From Thiotrichales bacterium (GTDB lineage: Bacteria; Pseudomonadota; Gammaproteobacteria; UWMA-0217), in the NCBI GenBank assembly GCA_024763135.1, contig JANTGD010000269.1, forward strand, positions 1 to 5,398: DNA of 5,398 bases. Direction: 5' to 3'. Below the pieces are notes generated by a model. The model was not told the origin of the DNA. It did not search any database and saw only the letters and a program-made list of their open reading frames with translations. Numbering within the stretch: the stretch's first letter is position 1; each line of letters starts with the position of its first letter. Positions 1-5,398 of this stretch are shown piece after piece. A program made the position numbers and the translations under genes.

Positions 1-66
1 AAAAAGACGCGTAAGCAATTGGTTTGCCAGGTGCGCCAAGGGCTTGCGTGGACTTTCGTGATCCAA
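1..66 (-). CDS. Possible 5' end of a leftward gene, cut by the window edge
   Basis: A leftward frame opens after a TAG at 76-78 and runs without a stop to base 1. It could start at TTG (64-66), giving 22 residues that begin (M)DHESPRKPLAHLANQLL. The stretch PLAHLANQLLTRLF would form a plausible amphipathic helix, which makes this frame look more protein-like than its competitors. Against it, no Shine-Dalgarno sequence sits at the right distance: a GGAG lies about 23 nt upstream, which is too far. The frame is also too short for its openness to mean anything. It has the same orientation as the three genes to its right and could be the next gene in that series. I do not recognise the family. 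Confidence 0.18.
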   Translation of the reverse strand, partial: MDHESPRKPLAHLANQLLTRLF

Positions 67-239
67 CTGCGGAATCTAGGATTAAGGAACTCCCGTGGAG
101 CGGACCTGGGCATTGGCCAGCTGGGGAGTCGCGCTCGTGAACGTAAGCGCGGCCAGTCCCGTACTTGCGCGCCGACCGGCTGACTACTTTTCGATACGCT
201 GTATCCATCAATGTAAGGTAGGCAAGCTTACCAATCAGA
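1..239. other. Left-edge region without a confident gene
   Basis: This stretch lies downstream of the GGDEF-EAL stop codon and runs to the window edge. No reading frame in it has convincing start, ribosome-binding and composition signals. It contains short inverted repeats: GATAC-GCT-GTATC at 193-205 and GCGCT-N10-AGCGC at 131-150. Neither is followed by a T run on either strand, so I do not call a terminator for the leftward operon. The part from about 95 to 180 is visibly richer in G and C than the flanking gene. The region could be an intergenic spacer before another leftward gene that starts near position 66. Confidence 0.45.
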
Positions 240-1562
240 TCATCGTCCGGGACGGTACCAGGCATCAGCATCGTACCAAGTTTCAAACTCGCTCGCCGAA
301 ATGGGTTTACTGATTAAATACCCCTGCGCTGTATGGCAGCCCAATGCCATTGCCTGATGATAGATTTCTGCGGTTTCCACACCTTCAGCTACTACCTTTA
401 AACCAAAGTTTTGTGCAAGGTTTGCGACCGCTTCTACGATGCCGCGGTCTTTTTCATCTTCGTGCATATGTTGAATGAATGCCTTATCGATCTTGAGTTC
501 TTGGACAGGCATTTTTTTTAAGTAGGCCAGGGATGAGTAACCGGTTCCAAAATCGTCTATCGAAAGCTTGAATCCCATGTCGTGATAGAGCTGTAAACGC
601 TCCAGTGCGGGCTCTGGGTCATCCATAAAAGCAGTTTCAGTAACTTCCAGTGAAACGGCATCTTGTGGTACGTTCCAAAATGCGCGTAAATTTTCAATCA
701 CACGTGGCAAACTCTCTTCCATCAAAGTGGCTGGAGAGAGGTTCACCGCAATGGGGACTGCACGTTGACTCCAACGGTCATATTGCTGAAAAGCATTTTT
801 AATGGTCCAGAGAGTCAGCTCAATAATAAGATCAGAACTTTCCGCGACTTCGATCATCACATCGGGTGGTACAAAGCCAAACTCGGGGCTTTGCCAGCGA
901 ATCAAAGACTCAACTCCAACCAGTTGGCCAGTTCGAAAATCGGTTTTCGGCTGAAAAACAGCACGGACTTCACTGATACGTATCGCTTTTTCCAAAGCGC
1001 GATGCAGTGCTGGGGTCGGGGTTTTATTGCCTTCGTCGTCCTGATGAAAATAACTGATAGGGTGATTGGCATCCGCCGCATTCAGAAGTGCAATATCGGC
1101 CTGGCGCCACAGTTCTGTATCGTTGGTCGAGGTCTCCCCTTCTATTGTTGCCCCGAGGCGCGGACTGAGTCGATAGTGAATCGGGCCAATCGAAAAATCT
1201 GCGCGAAACAACCGTGCAACCTTTTCTACGGCTAGCGTCAATTGTTCAGGAATTCTCAGGCCCACAAGCACAATCAAAAATTCATTGCGGCCAAGGTAAT
1301 AAATTTTATCTTTGCGGGGTAGATTTTCCGTGAGTCGCTGGATCACCTGCGCGGACAATTGTTCAACAAAATCATATCCGTAGGTTGTCGCCAATTGGCG
1401 ATACTGCCGATATTCGATTGCCAGCAATCCGGTCAGGCTGCCTTTTTGCCGACAAGCTGCTCGCAGTTGCGCAATTTCTTGAAGAATTTCTCTACGCGTT
1501 TTTGGGATTGCGCCAATCGCAGCAGCCTCACAAGTCACGTCTGTATCACAAGTAGAACTCAT
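240..1562 (-). CDS. GGDEF-EAL protein: likely cyclic-di-GMP phosphodiesterase with a degenerate GGDEF domain
   Basis: The 440-residue protein has no signal peptide or membrane segment and is probably cytosolic. After an N-terminal stretch of about 40 residues comes a GGDEF-like domain (about 40-175) whose active-site loop reads GRNEF (91-95) instead of GGDEF. The position nine residues before the loop, where the inhibitory-site arginine (RxxD) is expected, is not arginine. Diguanylate cyclase activity is therefore unlikely. The EAL domain (about 185-435) is well preserved: ESL at 218-220 (the EAL position), N274 in NLS, E306/E309 in EVTE, DDFGTGYSSL from 336, K357/D359 in KID, E393/E396 in AEGVE, and Q413 in QGY. 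These are the family's metal- and substrate-binding residues, so hydrolysis of c-di-GMP to pGpG is expected. The GGDEF half may act as a regulatory nucleotide-binding module, as known for some hybrids (inference). The start at 1562 is preferred because GGAG lies 9 nt upstream. An in-frame ATG at 1577 adds five residues but has a poorer site. The gene overlaps the end of the HD-GYP gene by 17 nt, suggesting translational coupling. Confidence 0.93.
   Translation of the reverse strand: MSSTCDTDVTCEAAAIGAIPKTRREILQEIAQLRAACRQKGSLTGLLAIEYRQYRQLATTYGYDFVEQLSAQVIQRLTENLPRKDKIYYLGRNEFLIVLVGLRIPEQLTLAVEKVARLFRADFSIGPIHYRLSPRLGATIEGETSTNDTELWRQADIALLNAADANHPISYFHQDDEGNKTPTPALHRALEKAIRISEVRAVFQPKTDFRTGQLVGVESLIRWQSPEFGFVPPDVMIEVAESSDLIIELTLWTIKNAFQQYDRWSQRAVPIAVNLSPATLMEESLPRVIENLRAFWNVPQDAVSLEVTETAFMDDPEPALERLQLYHDMGFKLSIDDFGTGYSSLAYLKKMPVQELKIDKAFIQHMHEDEKDRGIVEAVANLAQNFGLKVVAEGVETAEIYHQAMALGCHTAQGYLISKPISASEFETWYDADAWYRPGR
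512..519 (-). repeat. A8 homopolymer in the EAL coding strand
   Basis: The coding strand reads TTA AAA AAA ATG here, which gives an in-phase A-AAA-AAA heptamer inside the conserved LKKMP segment just after DDFGTGYSSL. Runs of eight or more A can promote transcriptional or replicative slippage. A one-base change here would truncate the protein before the KID, AEGVE and QGY motifs. Lysine-lysine codons at this conserved position may be enough to explain the run. Confidence 0.5.
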
Positions 1563-2952
1563 CGGCGGACACTCCATACGCCCCAGGATTCAGGGATGAG
1601 GCAATCGACAGTGGCTTGCCTGCATCATCACGCATTTCTTTTTCTAGATCCCGTGTGAAGGGCAGCGCGACCTCTTGTTTGTCACAATCTCTGACGATGA
1701 GAACAATTGGACGCAGTCGGCGGATCTTGTTTTGCGTAACAACAATGGCGACTTCCCCATTACTCAGCAAAACCAGTTCACCGGTTTGATAGACCCCCAG
1801 GCACTGGATAAACTCTTCCACCAGTTCCGGTTGAAAGTGTTTGCCACTGCGATTGTAGAGCGCATTGATGGCTTTGGATCTGGAAACCTTGTTCCGGTAC
1901 GGACGACAATGCGTGATCGCGTCATAAAAATCGATAATTGCAGCAATGCGCGCGAACGGAGGAATCGCCAAGCCCTTGCGGCCTTCCGGATAGCCTGTAC
2001 CGTCCATGCGTTCATGATGGTAACGCACGATCGCAACGATATCCGGGTCTAGGTCAGGCGTCTTTTCCAGGACTTTCAGTGAATAATCCACATGTTTTTT
2101 TAACAGCTTCACCTCGACGGACGTGAGCTTGCCTTTTTTCTCGAGCAGCTTTGACGGTAGCTTGATCTTACCAATATCCAATAGCAGTACGCCCATGGCG
2201 AGCACATTCAGATCTTCTGGAGTCAGGCCGAGGTGACGTCCAAACAATACCGCCAATACGGATGCTTCCACACTGTGGGTGTAAGTGAATGAGTCTTGAC
2301 TTTTCAGTTGTGCCAGGAGAAACGAAGCATCCGGATTGCGGATCATGCTCTCAACCATGGAATGGGTCACCTCTTTGACAGGCTCTAATTCCAGGGTTTG
2401 GGTTGCAGAAAAGCGCTCCAGAGACGCGTTGATCGAGTGTTCGAGTTCGGCTTGGACTTCACGCGCGGTATTGATCTCGACATCGACAGGGCTGGTTGTT
2501 TCATAGTCGATAAAGGGAGAATCTACTTCGAGCATGCGGTGTACAGCCTTCGCTGACTCCCGAGCGCTTGCGGCCGTGACCCGAGGCCCACGACGCATCG
2601 ACAAGTGATCGATATCCTCTCCGTACTCGGCGGCAAATGCTTCGTTTTGCGCCGGAGATGGCTTCATCTGATGGTCACCCGGCAACACGCGATCTTTCAT
2701 GACCGATACTGCGACGGTTTCGGCCACCGGACGCGCGCCCTTGATGCGCGGCGCCAGTTCGATCATATCAGTCTGCAGGCTTCTTTCGGGATCCACAAAG
2801 ACATAGGTACAGCAATCCCGCAGTTGCTGAATTTCCTCATCGGATTCCACGACGAAACCCGCAATCAGGAATGGAGACTCCATCCACGGACGATCGAGTT
2901 CCGCGATGAACATTCCCTTCTTCACTAGATCGACTTCGATTTTTTTTGGCAC
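1546..2952 (-). CDS. DUF3391 / HD-GYP domain protein with a substituted HD motif
   Basis: The 468-residue protein starts with GTG. An in-frame TGA lies upstream with no other standard start codon between. The N-terminus (KIEVDLVKKGMF, then LDRPWMESPF) matches the DUF3391 domain often fused to HD-GYP. A variable linker (about 75-180) leads to the HD-GYP domain (about 200-385): H226 in THS, LDIGK at 258-262, H287, HHERMDGTGYP from 312, and D341 in DFYD. The tail (about 385-468, including GELVLLSNGEVAIVV) resembles the usual C-terminal extension of this group. HD-GYP proteins hydrolyse c-di-GMP at a two- or three-metal site. The histidine of the HD pair, a metal ligand, is leucine here (L258, codon TTG), so activity may be lost or changed, and the protein may instead bind c-di-GMP or a partner. 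No membrane segment is visible. AAGGA lies almost against the GTG and AAGAG lies about 10 nt upstream, so the ribosome-binding site is unclear. The gene precedes and overlaps the EAL gene. Confidence 0.93.
   Translation of the reverse strand: MPKKIEVDLVKKGMFIAELDRPWMESPFLIAGFVVESDEEIQQLRDCCTYVFVDPERSLQTDMIELAPRIKGARPVAETVAVSVMKDRVLPGDHQMKPSPAQNEAFAAEYGEDIDHLSMRRGPRVTAASARESAKAVHRMLEVDSPFIDYETTSPVDVEINTAREVQAELEHSINASLERFSATQTLELEPVKEVTHSMVESMIRNPDASFLLAQLKSQDSFTYTHSVEASVLAVLFGRHLGLTPEDLNVLAMGVLLLDIGKIKLPSKLLEKKGKLTSVEVKLLKKHVDYSLKVLEKTPDLDPDIVAIVRYHHERMDGTGYPEGRKGLAIPPFARIAAIIDFYDAITHCRPYRNKVSRSKAINALYNRSGKHFQPELVEEFIQCLGVYQTGELVLLSNGEVAIVVTQNKIRRLRPIVLIVRDCDKQEVALPFTRDLEKEMRDDAGKPLSIASSLNPGAYGVSADEFYL
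1572..1575 (-). promoter_or_regulatory. Ribosome-binding site that decides the EAL start
   Basis: On the leftward strand GGAG lies 9 nt before the ATG at 1562. The upstream in-frame ATG at 1577 overlaps this motif and has only a GGGG three bases before it. The site sits inside the last codons of the HD-GYP gene, so ribosomes finishing HD-GYP could reinitiate on the EAL gene. Confidence 0.55.
2940..2947 (-). repeat. A8 homopolymer in codons 2-5 of the HD-GYP gene
   Basis: The coding strand reads GTG CCA AAA AAA ATC, which puts eight consecutive A directly after the start, in the same codon phase (A-AAA-AAA) as the run in the EAL gene. A gain or loss of one base would shift the frame at the very start of the gene and switch it off. 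It may also simply encode the lysine-rich N-terminus. Confidence 0.5.
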
Positions 2953-2987
2953 GTCCTTGCTGCTCTTGTAATCAAACTCCTGCGTTC

Positions 2988-3015
2988 AGTTTAGCAACTT
3001 GAAGTGTTGGCTCAA
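2988..3015 (-). promoter_or_regulatory. Candidate sigma-70 promoter for the HD-GYP/EAL pair
   Basis: On the leftward strand a -35-like TTGAGC (3010-3015) is separated by 16 bases from a -10-like TAAACT (2988-2993). Each matches the consensus at four of six positions. Transcription would begin around 2980 and leave a leader of about 30 bases before the GTG at 2952. This would let the c-di-GMP genes be expressed independently of prfC. It is a pattern match only. Confidence 0.35.
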
Positions 3016-3049
3016 CTGGGAAACGCCTGGGTTACGATCGAATTCACAA

Positions 3050-3076
3050 GCAATCGGCCTGCCGGTCAGAGATTGC
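3050..3076 (-). repeat. Inverted repeat between prfC and the HD-GYP gene
   Basis: GCAATC and its exact complement GATTGC flank a 15-base GC-rich interval that can itself form a small inner pairing. On the leftward strand the arm is followed by TTGTGAATT, which is not a good T tract. It could be a weak terminator for prfC, an operator, or chance. Confidence 0.25.
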
Positions 3077-3131
3077 CCCGGCTGTTACTACTCAGAGAAT
3101 GGTCACATGTGTGGTTATCCCAGGCGCGACA

Positions 3132-4727
3132 TCAGTCCATGTCGATGCCGTGTTCCCGCGTTGCATGGAAGGTGATGGCAGGCCATTTTTCCTGAGCCAT
3201 CTGTAGATTCACGCGCGTCGGCGCGATGTACACTAAATCGCCACCGTGATCGATGGCCAGGTGGGCTGCGGCTTTTTCTTTGAATTTCTCCAACTCCTGC
3301 GGATCTTGCGCAGTCACCCATCGCGCGGTATTCACATTAACCGCTTCAAACGAACAATCGACGTTGTATTCATCTTTGAGGCGTTGTGCTACCACATCGA
3401 ACTGCAGAATACCCACGGCGCCCAAAATCAGATCATTGTTGGTGAGGGGGCGGAACAACTGGGTTGCGCCCTCTTCACAGAGCTGTATTAAACCTTTGAG
3501 CAATGCCTTGGTTTTCAGGGGATCCTTCAATTGCGCGCGTCGAAATAATTCCGGGGCAAAATTAGGGATGCCCGTGAACTGTAGCTGTTCCCCGAGGGTG
3601 AAGGTATCGCCAATGCGAATGGTGCCGTGATTGTGCAGACCGATGATATCGCCTGGATAGGCGCGTTCTACGTGATCACGGTTCGCCGCCATGAACGTCA
3701 GTGCGTCGCTGATCTTGACATCCTTCCCGGTGCGCACCTGGTGCAGCTTCATGCCCTTTTGAAAACTCCCTGAGCAAATCCGGGTAAATGCAATGCGATC
3801 CCGATGCTGAGGGTCCATATTGGCCTGAATCTTAAAGACAAAGCCAGTAAACCGCTCTTCCTCCGGTTGCACCAAACGCGTCGCGGTAGGGCGCGGCAAG
3901 GGCGCGGGCGCATACTCCACAAACCCATCGAGTAGTTCATTGACACCAAAATTATTCAGCGCCGAACCAAAGTAAACCGGGGTCAGCTTACCTTGCAGAT
4001 ATGCATCATGCGCAAACTCATGGCTCGCGCCTCGAACCAACTCGATTTCTTCTCGTAGTTCCTCGGCCATAGAACCGAGCATGTCGTCGAGTGCCGGGTT
4101 CTCCAAACCCTCGATGATGTCACTCTCCTGCCGCTTCCCGCCAGTTTCAGATTGATACAGATGGATGCGGTCCGAGTAGATATGATAGACCCCTTTGAGT
4201 CGTTTACCCATGCCGATTGGCCAGGTTATAGGCGCACATTGGATATTGAGCACCTCTTCGACCTCATCCAGCAGTTCAATGGGGTCCTTGCCTTCACGAT
4301 CGAGTTTGTTGATGAAGGTCATAATCGGTGTATCCCGTAAGCGGCAAACCTCCATGAGTTTGATGGTCCGTTCCTCCACACCTTTGGCGACATCGATCAC
4401 CATCAGCGCTGAATCCACCGCAGTGAGGGTGCGGTAGGTATCCTCAGAAAAATCTTCATGGCCAGGTGTATCGAGCAGGTTGACGACTCGCCCCTTGTAC
4501 GGAAACTGCATGACCGAGGAAGTCACAGAAATACCGCGCTCCTTCTCCAGCGCCATCCAATCGGACGTGGCATGACGGGAAGCTTTGCGCCCTTTAACCG
4601 TGCCTGCCAGCTGAATGGCGCCACCGTAGAGTAAGAGTTTTTCGGTAATGGTTGTTTTGCCGGCATCGGGGTGCGAGATAATCGCAAAAGTTCTCCGTCG
4701 CTTCAGTTCGTCTAGAAACTCACTCAT
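3132..4727 (-). CDS. prfC: Peptide chain release factor 3 (RF3), translational GTPase
   Basis: This is a full-length 531-residue RF3, close to the roughly 529 residues of the Escherichia coli protein. RF3 is the cytosolic class II release factor. Its GTPase cycle removes RF1 or RF2 from the ribosome after peptide release, and it is also implicated in quality control after miscoding. The G domain opens with FAIISHPDAGKTT (P-loop, 14-26), then ERGISVTSS (switch I, about 63-71), DTPGHEDF (G3, 86-93), NKLD (G4, 140-143) and GSA (G5, about 254-256). Domain II (about 290-385) and the RF3-specific C-terminal domain follow and end in REHGIDMD. No motif is missing. The ATG at 4725-4727 matches the conserved N-terminus (MSEFLDELKRRRTFAI). 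The ribosome-binding site is weak (GAG about 7 nt upstream). A TATAAT box lies about 34 bases before the start. The gene is divergent from the SCP2-like gene and is followed on the same strand by the c-di-GMP pair after 179 bases. Confidence 0.98.
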   Translation of the reverse strand: MSEFLDELKRRRTFAIISHPDAGKTTITEKLLLYGGAIQLAGTVKGRKASRHATSDWMALEKERGISVTSSVMQFPYKGRVVNLLDTPGHEDFSEDTYRTLTAVDSALMVIDVAKGVEERTIKLMEVCRLRDTPIMTFINKLDREGKDPIELLDEVEEVLNIQCAPITWPIGMGKRLKGVYHIYSDRIHLYQSETGGKRQESDIIEGLENPALDDMLGSMAEELREEIELVRGASHEFAHDAYLQGKLTPVYFGSALNNFGVNELLDGFVEYAPAPLPRPTATRLVQPEEERFTGFVFKIQANMDPQHRDRIAFTRICSGSFQKGMKLHQVRTGKDVKISDALTFMAANRDHVERAYPGDIIGLHNHGTIRIGDTFTLGEQLQFTGIPNFAPELFRRAQLKDPLKTKALLKGLIQLCEEGATQLFRPLTNNDLILGAVGILQFDVVAQRLKDEYNVDCSFEAVNVNTARWVTAQDPQELEKFKEKAAAHLAIDHGGDLVYIAPTRVNLQMAQEKWPAITFHATREHGIDMD

Positions 4728-4760
4728 ATAGGCTCAAATCGAAAAATCAAAAGGAGCGCC

Positions 4761-4766
4761 ATTATA
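4761..4766 (-). promoter_or_regulatory. -10 box of the prfC promoter
   Basis: A perfect TATAAT lies on the leftward strand and would give a leader of about 25-30 bases before the prfC ATG. No TTGACA-like -35 is present at 15-18 bases. The preceding TG directly abuts the box instead of leaving the one-base gap of a true extended -10, so the promoter may be weak or activator-assisted. Confidence 0.5.
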
Positions 4767-4887
4767 CAGGGTTCGAGAGTAATCGCGGGGCACCCTGACA
4801 GACCACTACACCGGCCGTTGTGTGGCCTGTCCACTCAGCTCAACCCCAAACCTCGTGAAAACCCGCACGTTGCAGATTGTTTCTTCC

Positions 4888-4908
4888 TGGAGATTTCGGC
4901 AATCTCCA
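4888..4908 (+). promoter_or_regulatory. 7-7-7 palindrome in the leader of the SCP2-like gene
   Basis: TGGAGAT and its exact complement ATCTCCA flank seven bases. A second, outer inverted pair, TTGCA at 4870-4874 and TGCAA at 4913-4917, brackets it. There is no T tract on either side, so it is not an intrinsic terminator. The site ends 36 bases before the SCP2 start. That fits either a dimeric repressor operator or an mRNA hairpin in the 5' leader. No convincing sigma-70 promoter could be identified next to it. Confidence 0.45.
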
Positions 4909-4931
4909 TGGGTGCAAAACAAACCCAAACC

Positions 4932-4936
4932 GAGGA
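4932..4936 (+). promoter_or_regulatory. Ribosome-binding site of the SCP2-like gene
   Basis: GAGGA sits 8 nt before the ATG at 4945. This favours that start over the in-frame GTG at 4822, which would add 41 residues of poor, non-conserved-looking sequence. Confidence 0.7.
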
Positions 4937-4944
4937 TCAAAACG

Positions 4945-5340
4945 ATGAGTGAGTTATTTTCCGAAGAATTTATGCAAGGTTTTATGCAAGCCTGGAATGA
5001 TGAACCCGAGCTGTCTGGCGCATTGGCTGAAATTGGTTTCAACTCTGTCATTGGTTACGGCTTCCCCGATGACGAGCAGCCTAGAGGCGTGCTGACCATA
5101 GAAAATGGCAAAGCTGTTTCCGGCGGAGCATATAGCGGCGAGACACTCAACTGGGATCTCAGAGCCAAAGAAGAGCAATGGAAAAAATGGATGAAGAAGC
5201 CACCCGGTATGGCAGGACTGGGCATGGCATTCACCACCGGCAAAATCAAATTCAAGGTGGGTGATTATGCAGCGATGCTCAAGGATCCGCGTATGGCTGG
5301 CCCCTTCATTAAAAGCTTTTCTGTCATGGGGCGTGTTTAG
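4945..5340 (+). CDS. Small SCP2-like (sterol carrier protein 2 fold) protein
   Basis: The 131-residue protein has no signal peptide or membrane segment and is probably cytosolic. Its pattern fits a stand-alone SCP2 domain, the lipid-binding fold of sterol carrier proteins. An acidic N-terminal helix (SEEFMQGFMQAWND, about 5-19) is followed by a strand region with VLTIENGKAVSGG (49-61). Next come a tryptophan-rich segment (LNWDLRAKEEQWKKWMKKP, 68-86) and the C-terminal block GKIKFKVGDYAAMLKDP (99-115). That last block resembles the G-x-(I/L)-K-(V/F)-x-G-D signature near the end of SCP2 domains. The ligand cannot be told from sequence; bacterial members are presumed to bind fatty acyl or other hydrophobic molecules. 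The gene is monocistronic as far as visible: it has its own leader with a palindrome and a strong terminator 24 bases after its stop. It is divergent from prfC. The family call is from motif resemblance and is moderately sure. Confidence 0.82.
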   Translation: MSELFSEEFMQGFMQAWNDEPELSGALAEIGFNSVIGYGFPDDEQPRGVLTIENGKAVSGGAYSGETLNWDLRAKEEQWKKWMKKPPGMAGLGMAFTTGKIKFKVGDYAAMLKDPRMAGPFIKSFSVMGRV

Positions 5341-5363
5341 CTTCAGCGGGGACCGATTGTTTT

Positions 5364-5395
5364 ACGGCCGCTCGTTTTGATGCGGCCGTTTTTTT
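5364..5395 (+). terminator. Rho-independent terminator after the SCP2-like gene
   Basis: A perfect 8-bp stem, ACGGCCGC with GCGGCCGT, encloses a 10-base loop and runs into seven T (5389-5395). It begins 24 bases after the TAG of the SCP2-like gene. This is a strong intrinsic terminator in the rightward direction only; on the other strand the 3' flank lacks a T run. Confidence 0.92.
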
Positions 5396-5398
5396 ATG

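Overview
The window looks like chromosomal core DNA from a gammaproteobacterium, possibly a marine or environmental member of the Oceanospirillales/Pseudomonadales type. The evidence is a full-length peptide chain release factor 3 gene (prfC), a DUF3391-type HD-GYP protein, a GGDEF-EAL protein, roughly balanced base composition, and no mobile elements. The taxonomic placement is inference from gene content only.

Layout from right to left. A small SCP2-like (sterol carrier protein 2) gene (4945-5340, + strand) ends in a strong rho-independent terminator at the right edge. It is divergent from prfC (3132-4727, - strand); the roughly 220-base region between them holds a TATAAT -10 box for prfC and a conspicuous palindrome in the SCP2-side leader. 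Downstream of prfC, after a 179-base gap with a plausible promoter, come two overlapping leftward genes. These are an HD-GYP protein (1546-2952) and a GGDEF-EAL protein (240-1562). The leftmost 239 bases hold no confident gene, only a weak candidate for the 5' end of another leftward gene.

The functional centre is the two-gene cyclic-di-GMP module. The EAL protein keeps every recognisable phosphodiesterase motif, but its GGDEF half is degenerate (GRNEF). The HD-GYP protein keeps the HHE/GYP region, but the histidine of its defining HD pair is replaced by leucine (LDIGK). The overlapping genes are therefore best read as one likely active phosphodiesterase (EAL) made with a possibly inactive or altered HD-GYP partner that may sense, bind or scaffold. 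Both genes also carry an A8 tract in the same codon phase, which could allow slippage. prfC is an ordinary translation-termination GTPase, and nothing in the sequence ties it functionally to the c-di-GMP pair beyond adjacency. I see no CRISPR array, tRNA, rRNA, insertion sequence or clearly novel multi-gene system.
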